A DNA stretch of 64,000 nt, taken from contig NZ_LR134476.1 of NCBI RefSeq assembly GCF_900637955.1, positions 1 through 64,000 of the forward strand. The letters are read 5' to 3'. Position 1 is the stretch's first letter. Each line of letters begins with the position of its first letter. A model generated the notes under the pieces. The model saw only the letters and a program-made list of their open reading frames with translations, was not told the DNA's origin and made no database searches. The DNA comes from Trueperella bialowiezensis. GTDB lineage: Bacteria > Actinomycetota > Actinomycetes > Actinomycetales > Actinomycetaceae. The position numbers and the translations under genes were made by a program. Of this stretch, positions 63,276 to 64,000 are shown one piece after another.

Positions 63276-63649
63276 CGGCTGATATATACGCAGGTGAGCC
63301 GGCCGGATGCCGTGCGGTGCCCGGCCGCGTCGACGACGTCGACGAGCGCGGTGAAACTGGAACGCCCAGCTTTGAGTGTGGTTGCTCGTGCGCGCACCGT
63401 ATCGGTTGTGTTTGGTGCTAGTTGTGCGACCGATAGTTCTGTGCCGACTGCAATTTTGCCGTCTGGCGCGTTTGCGTGGGCGAGCAGGGATCCGGCATGT
63501 TCGACGACGACGCCGTTGGCACCGCCGTGGAGTGCTCCGTAGGGTTGGCGTGCGGCATGCGTTGGCATGTCGACCACGCATTCGCTCGGCGTGTTGGTGA
63601 TGACCGTGATCTCGAGCGTGTCTGCCAGCTGAGTCCAGTTAGTGTTCAT
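63272..63649 (-). CDS. Hotdog-fold thioesterase (PaaI family)
   Basis: 125 residues. The family motif is YGALHGGANGVVVEHAGSLLA, where HGG and the acidic residue on the helix form the active site. The C-terminal strand set (RSSFTALVDVVDAAG) is typical. It probably hydrolyses a small acyl-CoA. It overlaps the convergent pdtaR end by four bases. A TATACT eight bases before ATG 63649 may be its -10. Confidence 0.88.
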   Translation of the reverse strand: MNTNWTQLADTLEITVITNTPSECVVDMPTHAARQPYGALHGGANGVVVEHAGSLLAHANAPDGKIAVGTELSVAQLAPNTTDTVRARATTLKAGRSSFTALVDVVDAAGHRTASGRLTCVYISR

Positions 63650-63702
63650 GATGTATCAGTATAAAGATCCAGCGCGCGAGTGTGAGTGTCGGTGGCACGC
63701 GA

Positions 63703-63708
63703 TAGGCT
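63703..63708 (+). promoter_or_regulatory. -10 element of polA (TAGGCT, leaderless type)
   Basis: TAGGCT ends seven bases before GTG 63716, and no Shine-Dalgarno is present. Confidence 0.5.
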
Positions 63709-63715
63709 AAGCGAT

Positions 63716-64000
63716 GTGAATGATAAAACTCTGCTCGTCCTAGATGGCCACTCGTTGGCGTTCCGTTCGTTCTTCGCGCTGCCCGCGGATAGTTTCGTCA
63801 CCCGCAACGGCCAGTATACGAACGCCGTCCACGGGTTCTTGTCGACTTTGTTGAAGCTTGTTGCTGATTACCACCCGAGCCACATTGCGGTGGCGCTCGA
63901 TCTGCCTGGTGGAACGTTCCGCAATAGAGAGTATGCGGAGTACAAGGCGGGTAGGGAGGAGACCCCGGAGGCGTTCAAGGGGCAGATTTCTGTTATCCAA
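63716..64000 (+). CDS. polA: DNA polymerase I, 5' end (3' partial)
   Basis: 95 codons are visible from GTG 63716 to the window edge without a stop. The N-terminus LLVLDGHSLAFRSFFALPAD, then AVHGFLSTLLKLV, AVALDLPGGTFRN and YAEYKAGREETPE, is that of the 5'-3' exonuclease domain of PolA. Position behind pdtaR and the thioesterase fits the M. tuberculosis order. The rest lies outside the window. Confidence 0.93.
   Translation, partial: MNDKTLLVLDGHSLAFRSFFALPADSFVTRNGQYTNAVHGFLSTLLKLVADYHPSHIAVALDLPGGTFRNREYAEYKAGREETPEAFKGQISVIQ

Overview
The window is a dense, gene-rich stretch of the chromosome of a high-GC Gram-positive bacterium (Actinomycetota), with about 65 protein genes and two tRNAs. 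Evidence is the mycothiol ligase gene mshC, the pupylation genes (arc, dop, pup, pafA), SteA/SteB-type division proteins, a mycobacterial-type SOS box, a GlgC/GlgM-type glycogen pair, and many GTG starts. The gene order repeats several blocks known from Mycobacterium tuberculosis (TPR-HAD-tlyA-nadK-recN-steA-steB; suf operon plus ABC-F; hisF-hisI-trp-lgt-pyk-pdtaR-polA; uppP-mshC-recB-like-trmI-arc-dop-pup-pafA). A sortase-anchored LPDTG protein and a pupylation locus without 20S proteasome genes point to the Actinomycetaceae (Actinomyces/Trueperella/Arcanobacterium-like); the genus is inference.

Layout. 1-4.7 kb: a TPR protein with an Arg/Asp-rich N-terminal part (start outside the window), a HAD phosphatase, a small conserved ORF, tlyA and nadK. 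4.7-11.6 kb: recN, steA, steB/mctB, a MraY/WecA-superfamily-like membrane protein, murJ and a NUDIX hydrolase: a repair and cell-envelope/division block. 11.6-18.2 kb: the complete suf Fe-S assembly operon sufR-B-D-(Rieske)-C-S-U-T with a palindromic operator before sufR. 18.2-21.5 kb: ABC-F ATPase, SixA-type phosphatase, a small Cys-rich protein and serB. 21.6-27.7 kb: divergent glgC and glgA/glgM, an ABC ATPase, NfeD, an SPFH protein and a SpoU-family RNA methyltransferase. 27.7-29.6 kb: a HTH regulator divergent from an LPDTG surface protein. 29.6-30.6 kb: trmL and a YbhB-family protein. 30.7-36.3 kb: the SOS mutasome imuA'-imuB-dnaE2 under a perfect LexA box. 36.4-46 kb: housekeeping genes (MazG-like, tRNA-Leu(GAG), aroE, an amidotransferase/YbdK ligase/M20 peptidase set, aldo-keto reductase, uppP, mshC, HAD). 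46-53.7 kb: RecB-like nuclease, trmI, arc-dop-pup-pafA and an FKBP. 53.6-64 kb: a P-loop kinase, hisF-hisI-trpE-trpC-trpB-trpA-lgt, pyk, tRNA-Leu(CAA), pdtaR, a thioesterase and the 5' end of polA.

How it works together. Most genes lie in tight operons with 1-4 base overlaps. Three points stand out. First, at least 17 transcription units have a TAnnnT-type -10 element (often exactly TAGGCT) ending 6-7 bases before the start codon, usually without a well-spaced Shine-Dalgarno, as expected for leaderless mRNAs; this also settles several start codons. Second, the pupylation genes overlap directly (pup and pafA share four bases) with no prcBA, and the ATPase lacks the proteasome-docking C-terminus. 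Third, there are unusual small-scale structures: an intrinsic terminator that contains the start of trmL, and tandem repeats inside and at the very end of dnaE2. No insertion sequence, prophage or CRISPR array was seen, and no gap over 300 bases lacks a gene.
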